A stretch of 40,488 bases of DNA from Micromonosporaceae bacterium (GTDB lineage: Bacteria > Actinomycetota > Actinomycetes > Mycobacteriales > Micromonosporaceae): assembly GCA_020027875.1 (NCBI GenBank), contig JAHRHA010000081.1, forward strand, positions 1 through 40,488, read 5' to 3'. The position numbers and the translations under genes are program-made. A model generated the notes under the pieces. The model was not told the origin of the DNA, made no database searches, and was given only the letters and a program-made list of their open reading frames with translations. Shown here in pieces: positions 17,397-24,548 of this stretch; position 1 is the stretch's first letter, and every line of letters starts with the position of its first letter.

Positions 17397-17425
17397 ACCG
17401 CCATGATCTTGGTGGTGTCGTACCG

Positions 17426-19072
17426 ATGGCGCAGAATGCATCCGTGCTGGTGGCGGTGGCGGCGGGCGAGGCCGGAGGTGGGCGCCTACGGGCCCTGCGC
17501 GACGACGGGTCGCCGGTCGGGCCGGTCGAACAGGTCCATGACTTCGCCGGGGCGGTGGCGGCTCGGGAGCTAGCCGACGCGCCGCGGTGGCTATGGGCGT
17601 CGACGACGCCGATCTACGCCGGCCTCCTTCGCCACGGCGTGCGGGTCGCTCGCTGTCACGACCTCGAGCTGACCGAGGCGTTGCTCCTGGCGCACGATGG
17701 GCGCTGGGGTCAGCCGAAGGGGCTGCCGGCGATCTGGGCCCGCCTGCATGACCTGCCCGTACCGGCGGATCCGCCCCCACCCGACACAAATCCACCCGGC
17801 CAGGTTCAGGCCGCGCTCTTCGACGAACTGCCCACGACGACGGCCTTCGATCCACTCGAGGCCGTCATCGAGGGGTACGCGAACCAGCTCGCCCGCGTTG
17901 CCGAGGCCGAACACGTTGGGCGTTTTCGACTACTCGTCGCGGCCGAGTCGGCCGGCGCGCTCATCGCCGCCGAGATGGGTCACGACGGGCTGCCGTGGCG
18001 TGCCGATGCCCATGACGAGGTGCTGGCCCAGTTGCTCGGCGAGCCGTCGGCCGGCGGCGGCCCGCCCCGCAGGCTGGTTGAGCTGACCGATGAAATATCG
18101 CGGGCTTTCGGTGGGGCGCGCGTGCACCCCGAATCACCCGCCGAGGTGCTGAGGGCCTTCTCGCGCGAGGGGATCGTCCTTCCGTCGACCCGCGCGTGGG
18201 TCTTGCGGGGCGTGGACCATCCCGCAGTGCCCCTGATCATTGAGTTCAAGGAGCTCTATCGGGTCTGGACCGCACACGGCTGGGCGTGGCGATCGCAGTG
18301 GGTGCGAGACGGTCGCTTCCACCCCGAGTACGTCCCAGGCGGCGTGGTGTCGGGGCGGTGGGCGACCCGGGGCGGAGGCGCCTTACAGATCCCGAAGGTG
18401 GTCCGGCGTGCGGTCGTCGCCGACGAGGGGTGGACGTTCGTGGTCGCAGACGCGGGCCAGCTGGAGCCTCGTGTTCTGGCCGCGGTCGCCGGCGACCCCC
18501 GACTCGCCGAGGCGGCCGGCGCGGGGGACCTTTACGCGGCGCTGGCCGCCGACGCGTTCAGCGGAGATCGGGCGCGGGCGAAGGTCGCGATGCTTGGCGC
18601 GATGTACGGGCAGACCGGCGGCGCGGCGGTGCCGGCGCTGGCCGCGCTGCGGGCGAGGTTTCCGATCGCTTGGGAGTATGTGGAGCGGGCCGCCCGAACC
18701 GGAGAGGGAGGCGGCCTGGTGCGGTCCTGGCTGGGGCGGACCTGCCCGCCCGCTGGGGACGAGCGAATGTCGGGGGAGCAGGCCCGGGCGCGGGGTCGGT
18801 TCACCCGCAACTTCGTCATTCAGGCCACGGCGGCGGAGTTGGCGCTAACGCTGCTGGCCGACCTCCGCCGCCGCGTCGCCGGGGCCGGAGCACAACTGGT
18901 CTTCTTCCAACACGACGAGGTCGTCGTGCACACGCCGGCCGAGCGGGCCGAGGAGATCGTGGACGCGGTGCGGGCGGCCGGCGAGCAGGCCGGCCGGCTG
19001 CTCTTCGGGGAATCGCCGGTGCGGTTCCCGCTGGATGTTTCGGTGGTGCGCTGTTACGCCGACGCAGTGTGA
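17426..19072 (+). CDS. Bifunctional 3'-5' exonuclease/DNA polymerase, family A
   Basis: A 548-residue actinobacterial polymerase I-like protein. The N-terminal ~150 residues correspond to the exonuclease-like part and look degenerate. The polymerase domain has motif A DAGQLEPR (Asp342), motif B KVAMLGAMYG (Lys386, Tyr394) and motif C HDE at 496-498. Its length is typical of this small Pol A paralogue, whose role (probably repair) is not well established. ATG at 17426 gives the expected N-terminus. The stop overlaps the 3' end of the convergent Nudix gene by 19 bp. Confidence 0.92.
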   Translation: MAQNASVLVAVAAGEAGGGRLRALRDDGSPVGPVEQVHDFAGAVAARELADAPRWLWASTTPIYAGLLRHGVRVARCHDLELTEALLLAHDGRWGQPKGLPAIWARLHDLPVPADPPPPDTNPPGQVQAALFDELPTTTAFDPLEAVIEGYANQLARVAEAEHVGRFRLLVAAESAGALIAAEMGHDGLPWRADAHDEVLAQLLGEPSAGGGPPRRLVELTDEISRAFGGARVHPESPAEVLRAFSREGIVLPSTRAWVLRGVDHPAVPLIIEFKELYRVWTAHGWAWRSQWVRDGRFHPEYVPGGVVSGRWATRGGGALQIPKVVRRAVVADEGWTFVVADAGQLEPRVLAAVAGDPRLAEAAGAGDLYAALAADAFSGDRARAKVAMLGAMYGQTGGAAVPALAALRARFPIAWEYVERAARTGEGGGLVRSWLGRTCPPAGDERMSGEQARARGRFTRNFVIQATAAELALTLLADLRRRVAGAGAQLVFFQHDEVVVHTPAERAEEIVDAVRAAGEQAGRLLFGESPVRFPLDVSVVRCYADAV

Positions 19073-19596
19073 CGTATGGGGTGGGGAGCACCGCGCGGGT
19101 GGCCGTCGAAGTAGTCGGCCATCGCCTGGGTGTGGGTCGGGAAGGCGAGGGTGTCGCGTTCGATGAGGACGAACCACTCCGTGGACTCCTCGGTGGGAGC
19201 GGATGGGGGCAGGTCCTCGGCGGCGCGCGGCGGGAGGACGCCGAAGACCAGGAGCGAGTATCCGTTGTGCGAGCTGTGTACATCAAAAAGTTGGACTTCG
19301 TCGGGTTGAGCCAGAAGACCCGTTTCCTCCCTTAGTTCCCGTACAGCAGCATCTCGCCAAGACTCGCCCGTTTCAATGAATCCGCCCGGCAAGGCGATCT
19401 CCCCGCGGAAGGGTTCGATGTCGCGCCGGACCACGACAATCCCGGTGCGGCCGTCCCGGTAGGTGACGGGCAGCAGCACGACCGCGACGGGCAACGGATT
19501 GCTCCAGGTCGTCTCGCCACACCCGGCACAGGTGCGCGGCCACGGCAGGCCGTCGTCATAGCGGGTGCCGCAGTACGAGCAGTGTGCGTGCTGCAT
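19054..19596 (-). CDS. Nudix hydrolase with N-terminal zinc ribbon
   Basis: A 180-residue Nudix enzyme. A CxxC...CxxC zinc ribbon (Cys6, Cys9, Cys23, Cys26) precedes the Nudix box starting at Gly72 (GFIETGE...RELREETGLL), which binds Mg2+ and hydrolyses a nucleoside diphosphate-linked substrate. The zinc ribbon resembles NudC-type and related ADP-ribose/NAD(H) pyrophosphatases, but the protein is shorter. ATG at 19596. The gene ends inside the convergent polymerase gene. Confidence 0.9.
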   Translation of the reverse strand: MQHAHCSYCGTRYDDGLPWPRTCAGCGETTWSNPLPVAVVLLPVTYRDGRTGIVVVRRDIEPFRGEIALPGGFIETGESWRDAAVRELREETGLLAQPDEVQLFDVHSSHNGYSLLVFGVLPPRAAEDLPPSAPTEESTEWFVLIERDTLAFPTHTQAMADYFDGHPRGAPHPIRHTASA

Positions 19597-19703
19597 GGCC
19601 CCGACGCTACCGCGATCGGGTGCGGTCGGATTCTCGCGGTGTGCCGGTGATCGGGATAGCCTCATCGGTGCTGGCGGTGTGCCAGGAAGTCGGATTCGGC
19701 ATG

Positions 19704-19760
19704 GGAACCGCGTGCGGAACGGCGTGGGGAACGGCGTCGGGAACGGCGTCGGGAACGGAG
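19704..19760 (+). repeat. 12-bp tandem repeat just upstream of the MocA-like gene
   Basis: Units GGAACCGCGTGC, GGAACGGCGTGG, GGAACGGCGTCG, GGAACGGCGTCG and a final partial GGAACGGAG (19752-19760). The change in the last unit creates GGAG, positioned 7 nt before a probable CTG start codon at 19768. The array lies in the divergent space between the Nudix and MocA-like genes. Confidence 0.9.
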
Positions 19761-19767
19761 TGCCAAG

Positions 19768-20340
19768 CTGAGCGTCGCGGGTCTGGTGCTGGCCGCCGGC
19801 GGAGGACGCCGGTACGGCGGACCGAAGGCATTGGTTCGCCACGAGGGCAGCTTGTTGGTCGAGCGGGCCGTGGCCACGGTCCGCGAGGGGGGCTGCGCGC
19901 CGATCTTCGTCGTGTTGGGTGCCGCCTCGGCCGAGGTGCGCGCGGCGGCCCGGCTCGACGGAGTGACCTTCGTGGAGAACGATGGATGGAAGTCAGGCAT
20001 GGGCTCGTCGCTACGGGTCGGGCTAGACGCATTGGGCGCGACCGACGCTGACTGTGTCGTGGTTCTGCTCGTGGACACACCGGGCGTGACGGCCGAGGCG
20101 GTACGCAGGGTCGCCGAGAAGGCCGGCCGGGACTCGCTCGTCACGGGGACGTACGGGCCGCGGCGTGGGCACCCCGTCTTGCTCGGGCGAGACCACTGGT
20201 CCGGCGTCTCGTCGCTCGCGACCGCCGACATCGGGGCGCGCGCGTACCTCACCGCCCGGTCGGCGTCGGTGCAGACCGTCCCCTGCGACGACGTCTCCGA
20301 CGACACAGACATGGACGTACCGGAGACATCGCCCTCATGA
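19768..20340 (+). CDS. MobA/MocA-like nucleotidyltransferase (probable molybdenum cofactor cytidylyltransferase)
   Basis: About 190 residues of NTP-transferase fold. The signature LAAGGGRRYGGPK lies at 8-20, WKSGMGSSL at 74-82 and the metal-binding Asp103 in LLVDTPG. MocA attaches CMP to molybdopterin for xanthine oxidase-family enzymes, which fits the XdhC and cox genes 6-12 kb away. The start is unusual: no in-frame ATG, GTG or TTG exists between the upstream stop and GTG 19786, and GTG 19786 would remove the first beta strand (SVAGLV). CTG at 19768 restores it and has GGAG 7 nt upstream. GTG 19786 remains the conventional alternative. Confidence 0.8.
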   Translation: MSVAGLVLAAGGGRRYGGPKALVRHEGSLLVERAVATVREGGCAPIFVVLGAASAEVRAAARLDGVTFVENDGWKSGMGSSLRVGLDALGATDADCVVVLLVDTPGVTAEAVRRVAEKAGRDSLVTGTYGPRRGHPVLLGRDHWSGVSSLATADIGARAYLTARSASVQTVPCDDVSDDTDMDVPETSPS

Positions 20341-20387
20341 CGTTGCGGGGCCTCATGACGTTGTGGGCCCTCATGACGTTGCGGTCG
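20334..20387 (+). repeat. 18-bp tandem repeat across the stop of the MocA-like gene (3 copies)
   Basis: CTCATGACGTTG recurs at 20334, 20352 and 20370, a period of 18 bp with minor changes between. The TGA of the first copy is the stop of the MocA-like gene. Each unit contains the palindrome TCATGA. It may be a chance duplication, or operator-like since it precedes the rpiR promoter by about 100 bp. Confidence 0.85.
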
Positions 20388-20458
20388 GCGGTAGCCCGAT
20401 AGGCCGTGCCACCAGGCAACTCGGCCGATAAGACGGTCTTCCAGCTTGCTAACGATTT

Positions 20459-20518
20459 GAAAACTTTCGCTCACACCCTTGACACGGCGGTGTAGCGGTA
20501 AGAAATTTTACCACTACA
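20459..20518 (+). promoter_or_regulatory. rpiR promoter with overlapping palindromic operators
   Basis: A consensus -35 TTGACA lies at 20479-20484; the -10 position falls in AAATTT (about 20502-20508). Over it sits a 28-bp imperfect palindrome (20491-20518) with arms TGTAGCGGTAA and TTACCACTACA, one mismatch in 11. Upstream is GAAAACTTTC (20459-20468), and between operator and start is GGAAAGAAACCTTCC (20519-20533). GAAA-N2-TTTC-like elements are the kind of site RpiR/SIS regulators use, so autoregulation is likely. This local AT-rich stretch contrasts sharply with its surroundings. Confidence 0.6.
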
Positions 20519-20549
20519 GGAAAGAAACCTTCCGGAAAGGAGCCGGGGC

Positions 20550-21569
20550 GTGGGCGCGGGCGAGGACGACACGACGGCGGTCGGTACCGACGTCGCGGAC
20601 GCCTCCTTGCCGGCTCAATTTGCTTACACAACTCCGTTCACGGTTGCGCCGGTCGAGGAGCCCAACTCTCGCGACGGCGCCTCCGGAGAGAGCCTGCTGG
20701 CCCGCATTCGGGCCGGACTGCCCGAGTTCTCCGGCGCGCTGCAACGCGTCGCCGAATGGATTCTCACCGACCCTGCCGGGGCCGCCCGGTCCACGATCGT
20801 CGAATTGGCCGAGCGGAGCGGGACCTCGCCGGCGACCGTGACCCGTTTCTGTCGGGCGTTGGGCTTCGATGGCTACGCCGACATGCGGCTGGGCATCGCC
20901 GGGGAGACCGGGCGGGCCGCCCGCACCGGCGGCTGGACGATGGACATCGGCCGCGAGATCCAGCCGGCCGACCCTCTCGAGCGCGTCCTCGGCCAGATCA
21001 TGGCCGCCGATACTCGCGCCATGCACGCCACAGCCTCGCTGCTGGACCTCCGCGAGGTCGAGCGTGCCGCCGACGTGATCGCCCGGGCGCCGCGCGTCGA
21101 CATCTACGGCGCCAGCGGCAGCGCCCTGGTCGGTGCGGAGATGCAGTTTTGCCTGCACCGCATCGGCATTGCGGCCTGGGCCTGGGCCGATGTCCACAAT
21201 GGGCTCGCCAGCTCCGCGCTGCTTAGGCCGGGAGACGTGGCCCTCGGCATTTCGCACAGCGGGCAGACCCGCGAAACGATTGAGATGCTCGCCGAGGCCG
21301 GCAGCCATGGCGTGACCACGATCGCGCTGACCAGCTTCCCACGCTCCCCATTAGCCGAGGTCGCCGACATCACCCTGCTCACGGCGACGCAGGCGACGAC
21401 GTTCCGACCCGACGCGTTGTCCGCGCGTCACCCGCAGCTGGTCGTCCTGGACCTGCTGTACATCGCGGTCGCACAACGCACCTTCGAGCGCGCCCACGCC
21501 GCGTTCAAGGTCACGGCCCAGGCCGTGGCCGGTCACCGCGCACCGTTCGGAAAGGAGGCAAACTCATGA
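20550..21569 (+). CDS. RpiR/MurR-family transcriptional regulator (HTH + SIS)
   Basis: A 339-residue regulator: a variable N-terminus (1-45), an HTH_6 DNA-binding domain (about 48-120, helix-turn-helix near STIVELAERSGTSPATVTRF) and a SIS sugar-phosphate sensor domain (about 168-300) with GASGSA at 187-192 and SHSGQT at 235-240. GTG at 20550 has AAGGAG 7 nt upstream. The adjacent ngcEFG genes suggest the ligand is an amino-sugar phosphate such as GlcNAc-6-P. The palindromes over its promoter suggest autoregulation. Its 3' end overlaps the ATG of an orphan frame preceded by a strong ribosome site. Confidence 0.92.
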   Translation: MGAGEDDTTAVGTDVADASLPAQFAYTTPFTVAPVEEPNSRDGASGESLLARIRAGLPEFSGALQRVAEWILTDPAGAARSTIVELAERSGTSPATVTRFCRALGFDGYADMRLGIAGETGRAARTGGWTMDIGREIQPADPLERVLGQIMAADTRAMHATASLLDLREVERAADVIARAPRVDIYGASGSALVGAEMQFCLHRIGIAAWAWADVHNGLASSALLRPGDVALGISHSGQTRETIEMLAEAGSHGVTTIALTSFPRSPLAEVADITLLTATQATTFRPDALSARHPQLVVLDLLYIAVAQRTFERAHAAFKVTAQAVAGHRAPFGKEANS

Positions 21570-22066
21570 CCACGTCGGCAACCGTTTACGCTTCACCGTC
21601 CATGCCGGTTGTCGATCGCGTCGCGGTCACGCACGGGAACCCCCACGACCAACGTAACCCGCACCACCGGAGGCGTGAGCGCGAACGCGAGGGTGCCAAC
21701 CGGCTCTTCGCAGACGTGTCCGCGATGGCCTCACGGTCTGGAAGACATGACACCGCCGGCGCCGCAAGGCGGCGGCACGGTCTGCCCGACTTCGCCGGAG
21801 GCGATCAACGTGGCACCTTCGCCGGAGGCGATCAACGTGGCACCTTCGCCGGAGGCGATCAACGTGGCACCTTCGCCGGAGGCGATCAACGTGGCACCTT
21901 CGCCGGCCTCCAACGCGCGAATTGCGCGCCTCGTGGTGTCGAGGTCGTGCGACGCACACAGACTGCGGGCGGGAACCCCGTTCGCATACGTCCCCCCGTG
22001 GACGAGCACCGAGATAACGCACACCTCGAGATGAGGTATGCCAGTCGCGTCCGGCGCACCGCCTGA
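21566..22066 (+). other. Orphan open frame / repeat-filled gap between rpiR and ngcE
   Basis: ATG at 21566 overlaps the rpiR stop (ATGA) and has a near-perfect AAGGAGG with 7-nt spacing, so translation would be expected to start here. The 166-residue frame, however, is rich in Arg/His/Gly, resembles no family I know and spans a 4x27-bp repeat that is open in three different frames. The first ~14 residues (MTTSATVYASPSMP) look more protein-like than the rest. Options: a decayed gene whose start survives, a leader peptide, or non-coding spacer. I do not treat it as a real gene. Confidence 0.3.
21791..21898. repeat. 27-bp perfect direct repeat, four copies
   Basis: Four identical head-to-tail 27-bp units starting at 21791, 21818, 21845 and 21872, followed by a 9-nt partial. 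The unit contains GGCGATCAACGTGGCACC. There are no spacers, so it is not a CRISPR. It lies 225 bp upstream of ngcE. It could be an iterated protein-binding site or a recent slippage expansion; perfect identity implies it is young or homogenised. Confidence 0.97.
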
Positions 22067-22069
22067 CGG

Positions 22070-22122
22070 CGTACCGAGGAGAGACACCGTACCGAGGAGA
22101 GACACCGTACCGAGGAGAGACA
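22070..22122 (+). repeat. Triplicated 18-bp unit carrying the ngcE Shine-Dalgarno
   Basis: CGTACCGAGGAGAGACAC occurs at 22070-22087 and 22088-22105, and as 17 nt at 22106-22122, running directly into ATG at 22123. Each unit contains GAGGAGA, so the transcript offers three identical ribosome-binding sequences 18 nt apart; only the last is at working distance (about 7 nt) from ATG. Confidence 0.95.
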
Positions 22123-23550
22123 ATGTCAGACACCCGCAGTAACTTCGCTTCACTCTCACCACTGTCGCGGCGAAGCTTCCTCCAACGGGCCGCATTGGCC
22201 GGCCTGATCGTCACGCCCGCCGGTGGCCTGCTCGCGGCCTGTGCCGGCAGCAGCACCGACAACAACGGCGCCACCGGCGCCGCGTCGCCCGACAACCCGT
22301 TCGGCGTGGCCGACAACAGCAAGGTCGACGTCATAGTGTTCAACGGCGGTCTCGGCGACGAGTACGCCAAGTTCGACCAAACGCTATTCACCGGGAAGCA
22401 CGGCAAGGTCACGGTCAACCTCAGCTCCACTCAGAAGATCAAGACTGAGCAGCAGCCGAGGTTCAGCACCACCCCGGCCGACCTGATCAACAACTCGGGC
22501 GCCGACTCGATGGCGTTGGACGCGCTGATCAACGACGGTGCACTTACCGACCTTGGGCCACTGCTGGATGCGCCGAGCTGGGACAACAAGGACGTCAAGG
22601 TTCGCGATACGCTGCTGCCCGGAACCGTCGATGACGGCACCTTCAGCGGCAAGTTCTACGTGCTCAACTACGCGTACACGGTCTTTGGCATCTGGTACAA
22701 CAAGGCCCTGTTCGACAAGAATGGCTGGACGGCCCCGAACACGTTCGACGAGTTCTTCACCTTGGCGCCGAAGATCAAGGCGGCGGGCGTCGCACCGTTC
22801 GCGTTCGCGGGCAAGTACCCGTACTACATGCGGTGGGCCATCATGAGCTGGATCTGGAAGTCGGGTGGCAGGCAGGCGGTGGTCGACATCGACAACCTCA
22901 AGGCCGGCGCGTGGAAGACACCCGAGGTCATGGCGGCTCTCGGCGCTACCGAGAAGCTGATCAAGGATGGCCATGCCCTGACGGGTAGCGCCACCCTGAG
23001 CCACACCGAGTCCCAGCAGGCCTGGCTGGACGGCAAAGCCGCCTTCCTGCCGGTTGGTACCTGGCTCGAGAACGAGATGAAGGCGACCATCCCCGCCGAC
23101 TTCAAGATGACGATCTCGAACTTCTGGGGCGTCGCCTCCGGGGACAAGGCGGCCAACGCGGTCTTCGCCGGCTCCGGCGAAGGCTGGATCGTGCCGAAGA
23201 AGGCAGCGAACGCCGCGGGCGGCATGGAGTTCCTTCGCGGGATGCTGTCCAAGGAGGGCGCCGCGAAGTTCGCCTCGCTGACGCACTCGTTGACATCGAC
23301 GAAGGGTTCGGGCGACAACGTCACCGACTCGACCGCGCTCACGTCGGCCAACTCGCTGATGAAGGCCGCCGGCGAGCTGGTGTCGTTCAAGTTCCCGGAC
23401 TGGTATGGCGACCTGGACAAGGGGAGCCAGAACGCGATCGGCGAGCTGATGGCCGGCCGCATGACGGCCGCCAAGTTCGCTGACACGATGCAGGTGGCGG
23501 CGGACAAGGTCGCCGCGGACAGCAGCATCAAGAAGCAGACGCGCGCCTGA
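22123..23550 (+). CDS. ngcE: GlcNAc/chitobiose ABC transporter substrate-binding lipoprotein, NgcE-like
   Basis: A 475-residue extracellular solute-binding protein (family 1). The N-terminus has a Tat-type motif SRRSFLQ at 15-21, a hydrophobic stretch and lipobox LAAC with Cys40, so it is exported folded and lipid-anchored. The mature part has the usual two-lobe layout. NgcE captures N-acetylglucosamine and N,N'-diacetylchitobiose in Streptomyces; assignment here rests on overall resemblance and on the more recognisable NgcF next door. It is first of three transporter genes; the upstream repeat region and RpiR probably control it. Confidence 0.8.
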   Translation: MSDTRSNFASLSPLSRRSFLQRAALAGLIVTPAGGLLAACAGSSTDNNGATGAASPDNPFGVADNSKVDVIVFNGGLGDEYAKFDQTLFTGKHGKVTVNLSSTQKIKTEQQPRFSTTPADLINNSGADSMALDALINDGALTDLGPLLDAPSWDNKDVKVRDTLLPGTVDDGTFSGKFYVLNYAYTVFGIWYNKALFDKNGWTAPNTFDEFFTLAPKIKAAGVAPFAFAGKYPYYMRWAIMSWIWKSGGRQAVVDIDNLKAGAWKTPEVMAALGATEKLIKDGHALTGSATLSHTESQQAWLDGKAAFLPVGTWLENEMKATIPADFKMTISNFWGVASGDKAANAVFAGSGEGWIVPKKAANAAGGMEFLRGMLSKEGAAKFASLTHSLTSTKGSGDNVTDSTALTSANSLMKAAGELVSFKFPDWYGDLDKGSQNAIGELMAGRMTAAKFADTMQVAADKVAADSSIKKQTRA

Positions 23551-23586
23551 CGCGGCTGTGCCCTAACGGATCGAAGGTGATCGGCG

Positions 23587-24537
23587 ATGCAGCACGGTAA
23601 GGCCCGTTTCATCGCGGGCTTCCTGGCGCTGCCTCTGGCGTTGTACGTCTGGTATGTCGTATGGCCCTTTGCGCAGTCGATCGGGTACTCGTTCACGGAC
23701 TGGGGTGGCTACTCCGACGAGCAGCATTTCATCGGATTCGCCAACTACGCCCGGTTGTTCAAGGACGAGTTGATCGGGTTGGCCTTCTGGCACAATGTCT
23801 TCTTCCTGATCACCGTGCCGCTTATCACCATCGCGCTGGCCCTGTTCTTCGCGTTCCTGCTGAATGTCGGCGGACGCGGGAACAGGGCCGGCATCCGGGG
23901 CGTGTGGGGCTCCGGTGTGTACAAGATCATCTTCTTCTTCCCGCAGGTGCTCTCGCTGGTCCTGATCGCCATCATGTGGCAGGCGATCTACCGCGGTGAC
24001 GACCAGGGTCTGCTCAACGGCCTGCTCATCAAGGTTGGCCTGGTCGACCAGAGCAACCCAGTCGGGTTCGTCGCCGACCCGACACCGTTCCTCGGCGTTC
24101 CTGCCGTGCTGTGGTGGATCCTGTTCATCGCGATCTGGGGTGGTGTCGGCTTCTACCTGGTGCTGTTCTCAGCGGCCATGCAGTCGATTCCGAAGGACAT
24201 CTACGAAGCCGCGCTGCTCGACGGCGCCAACCGGGTCAACTCGTTCACTCGGGTCACTCTTCCGCTACTGCGCGACACCGTCTCGATCGCGTGGGTATAC
24301 CTGGGTTTCATCGCCTTGGACATGTACGCCCTGGTCTTCGTCATGACGCCGAGCCAGGGCGGCCCCAACCACGCGAGTGAGATCTTCGCGTCGGTCATCA
24401 ACTTCACCGCTTTTAACAGCAGCAGGAGCGGCCGTTACGGCTACGCCTGCGCGATGGGTGTCGCACTAGGCATCTTCACCATGATTCTCGCCGCGGTGCA
24501 ATTGCGGATCACCCGCCGCGAGCGGCTCGAGTTCTGA
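23587..24537 (+). CDS. ngcF: Sugar ABC transporter permease, NgcF-like
   Basis: A 316-residue inner-membrane permease with six or so hydrophobic helices and the EAA loop (YEAALLDGANRVNSFTRVTLP), which contacts the ATPase. The start MQHGKARFIAGFLALPLALY and segments such as AFLLNVGGRG and IYKIIFFFPQVLS-like strings match NgcF of streptomycetes as I know it. ATG at 23587, 36 bp after ngcE; a weak GAAGG precedes it. Works with NgcE, NgcG and an ATPase encoded elsewhere. Confidence 0.85.
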   Translation: MQHGKARFIAGFLALPLALYVWYVVWPFAQSIGYSFTDWGGYSDEQHFIGFANYARLFKDELIGLAFWHNVFFLITVPLITIALALFFAFLLNVGGRGNRAGIRGVWGSGVYKIIFFFPQVLSLVLIAIMWQAIYRGDDQGLLNGLLIKVGLVDQSNPVGFVADPTPFLGVPAVLWWILFIAIWGGVGFYLVLFSAAMQSIPKDIYEAALLDGANRVNSFTRVTLPLLRDTVSIAWVYLGFIALDMYALVFVMTPSQGGPNHASEIFASVINFTAFNSSRSGRYGYACAMGVALGIFTMILAAVQLRITRRERLEF

Positions 24538-24548
24538 GGCGGCGAGAC

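Noticed and set aside
19584..20051. Alternative rightward frame across the 12-bp array into the MocA-like gene
   Set aside because: It is out of frame with the conserved nucleotidyltransferase signature and gives an Arg/Gly-rich product.
21791..21898. CRISPR array
   Set aside because: Four 27-bp units are directly adjacent with no spacers, and no cas genes are present.
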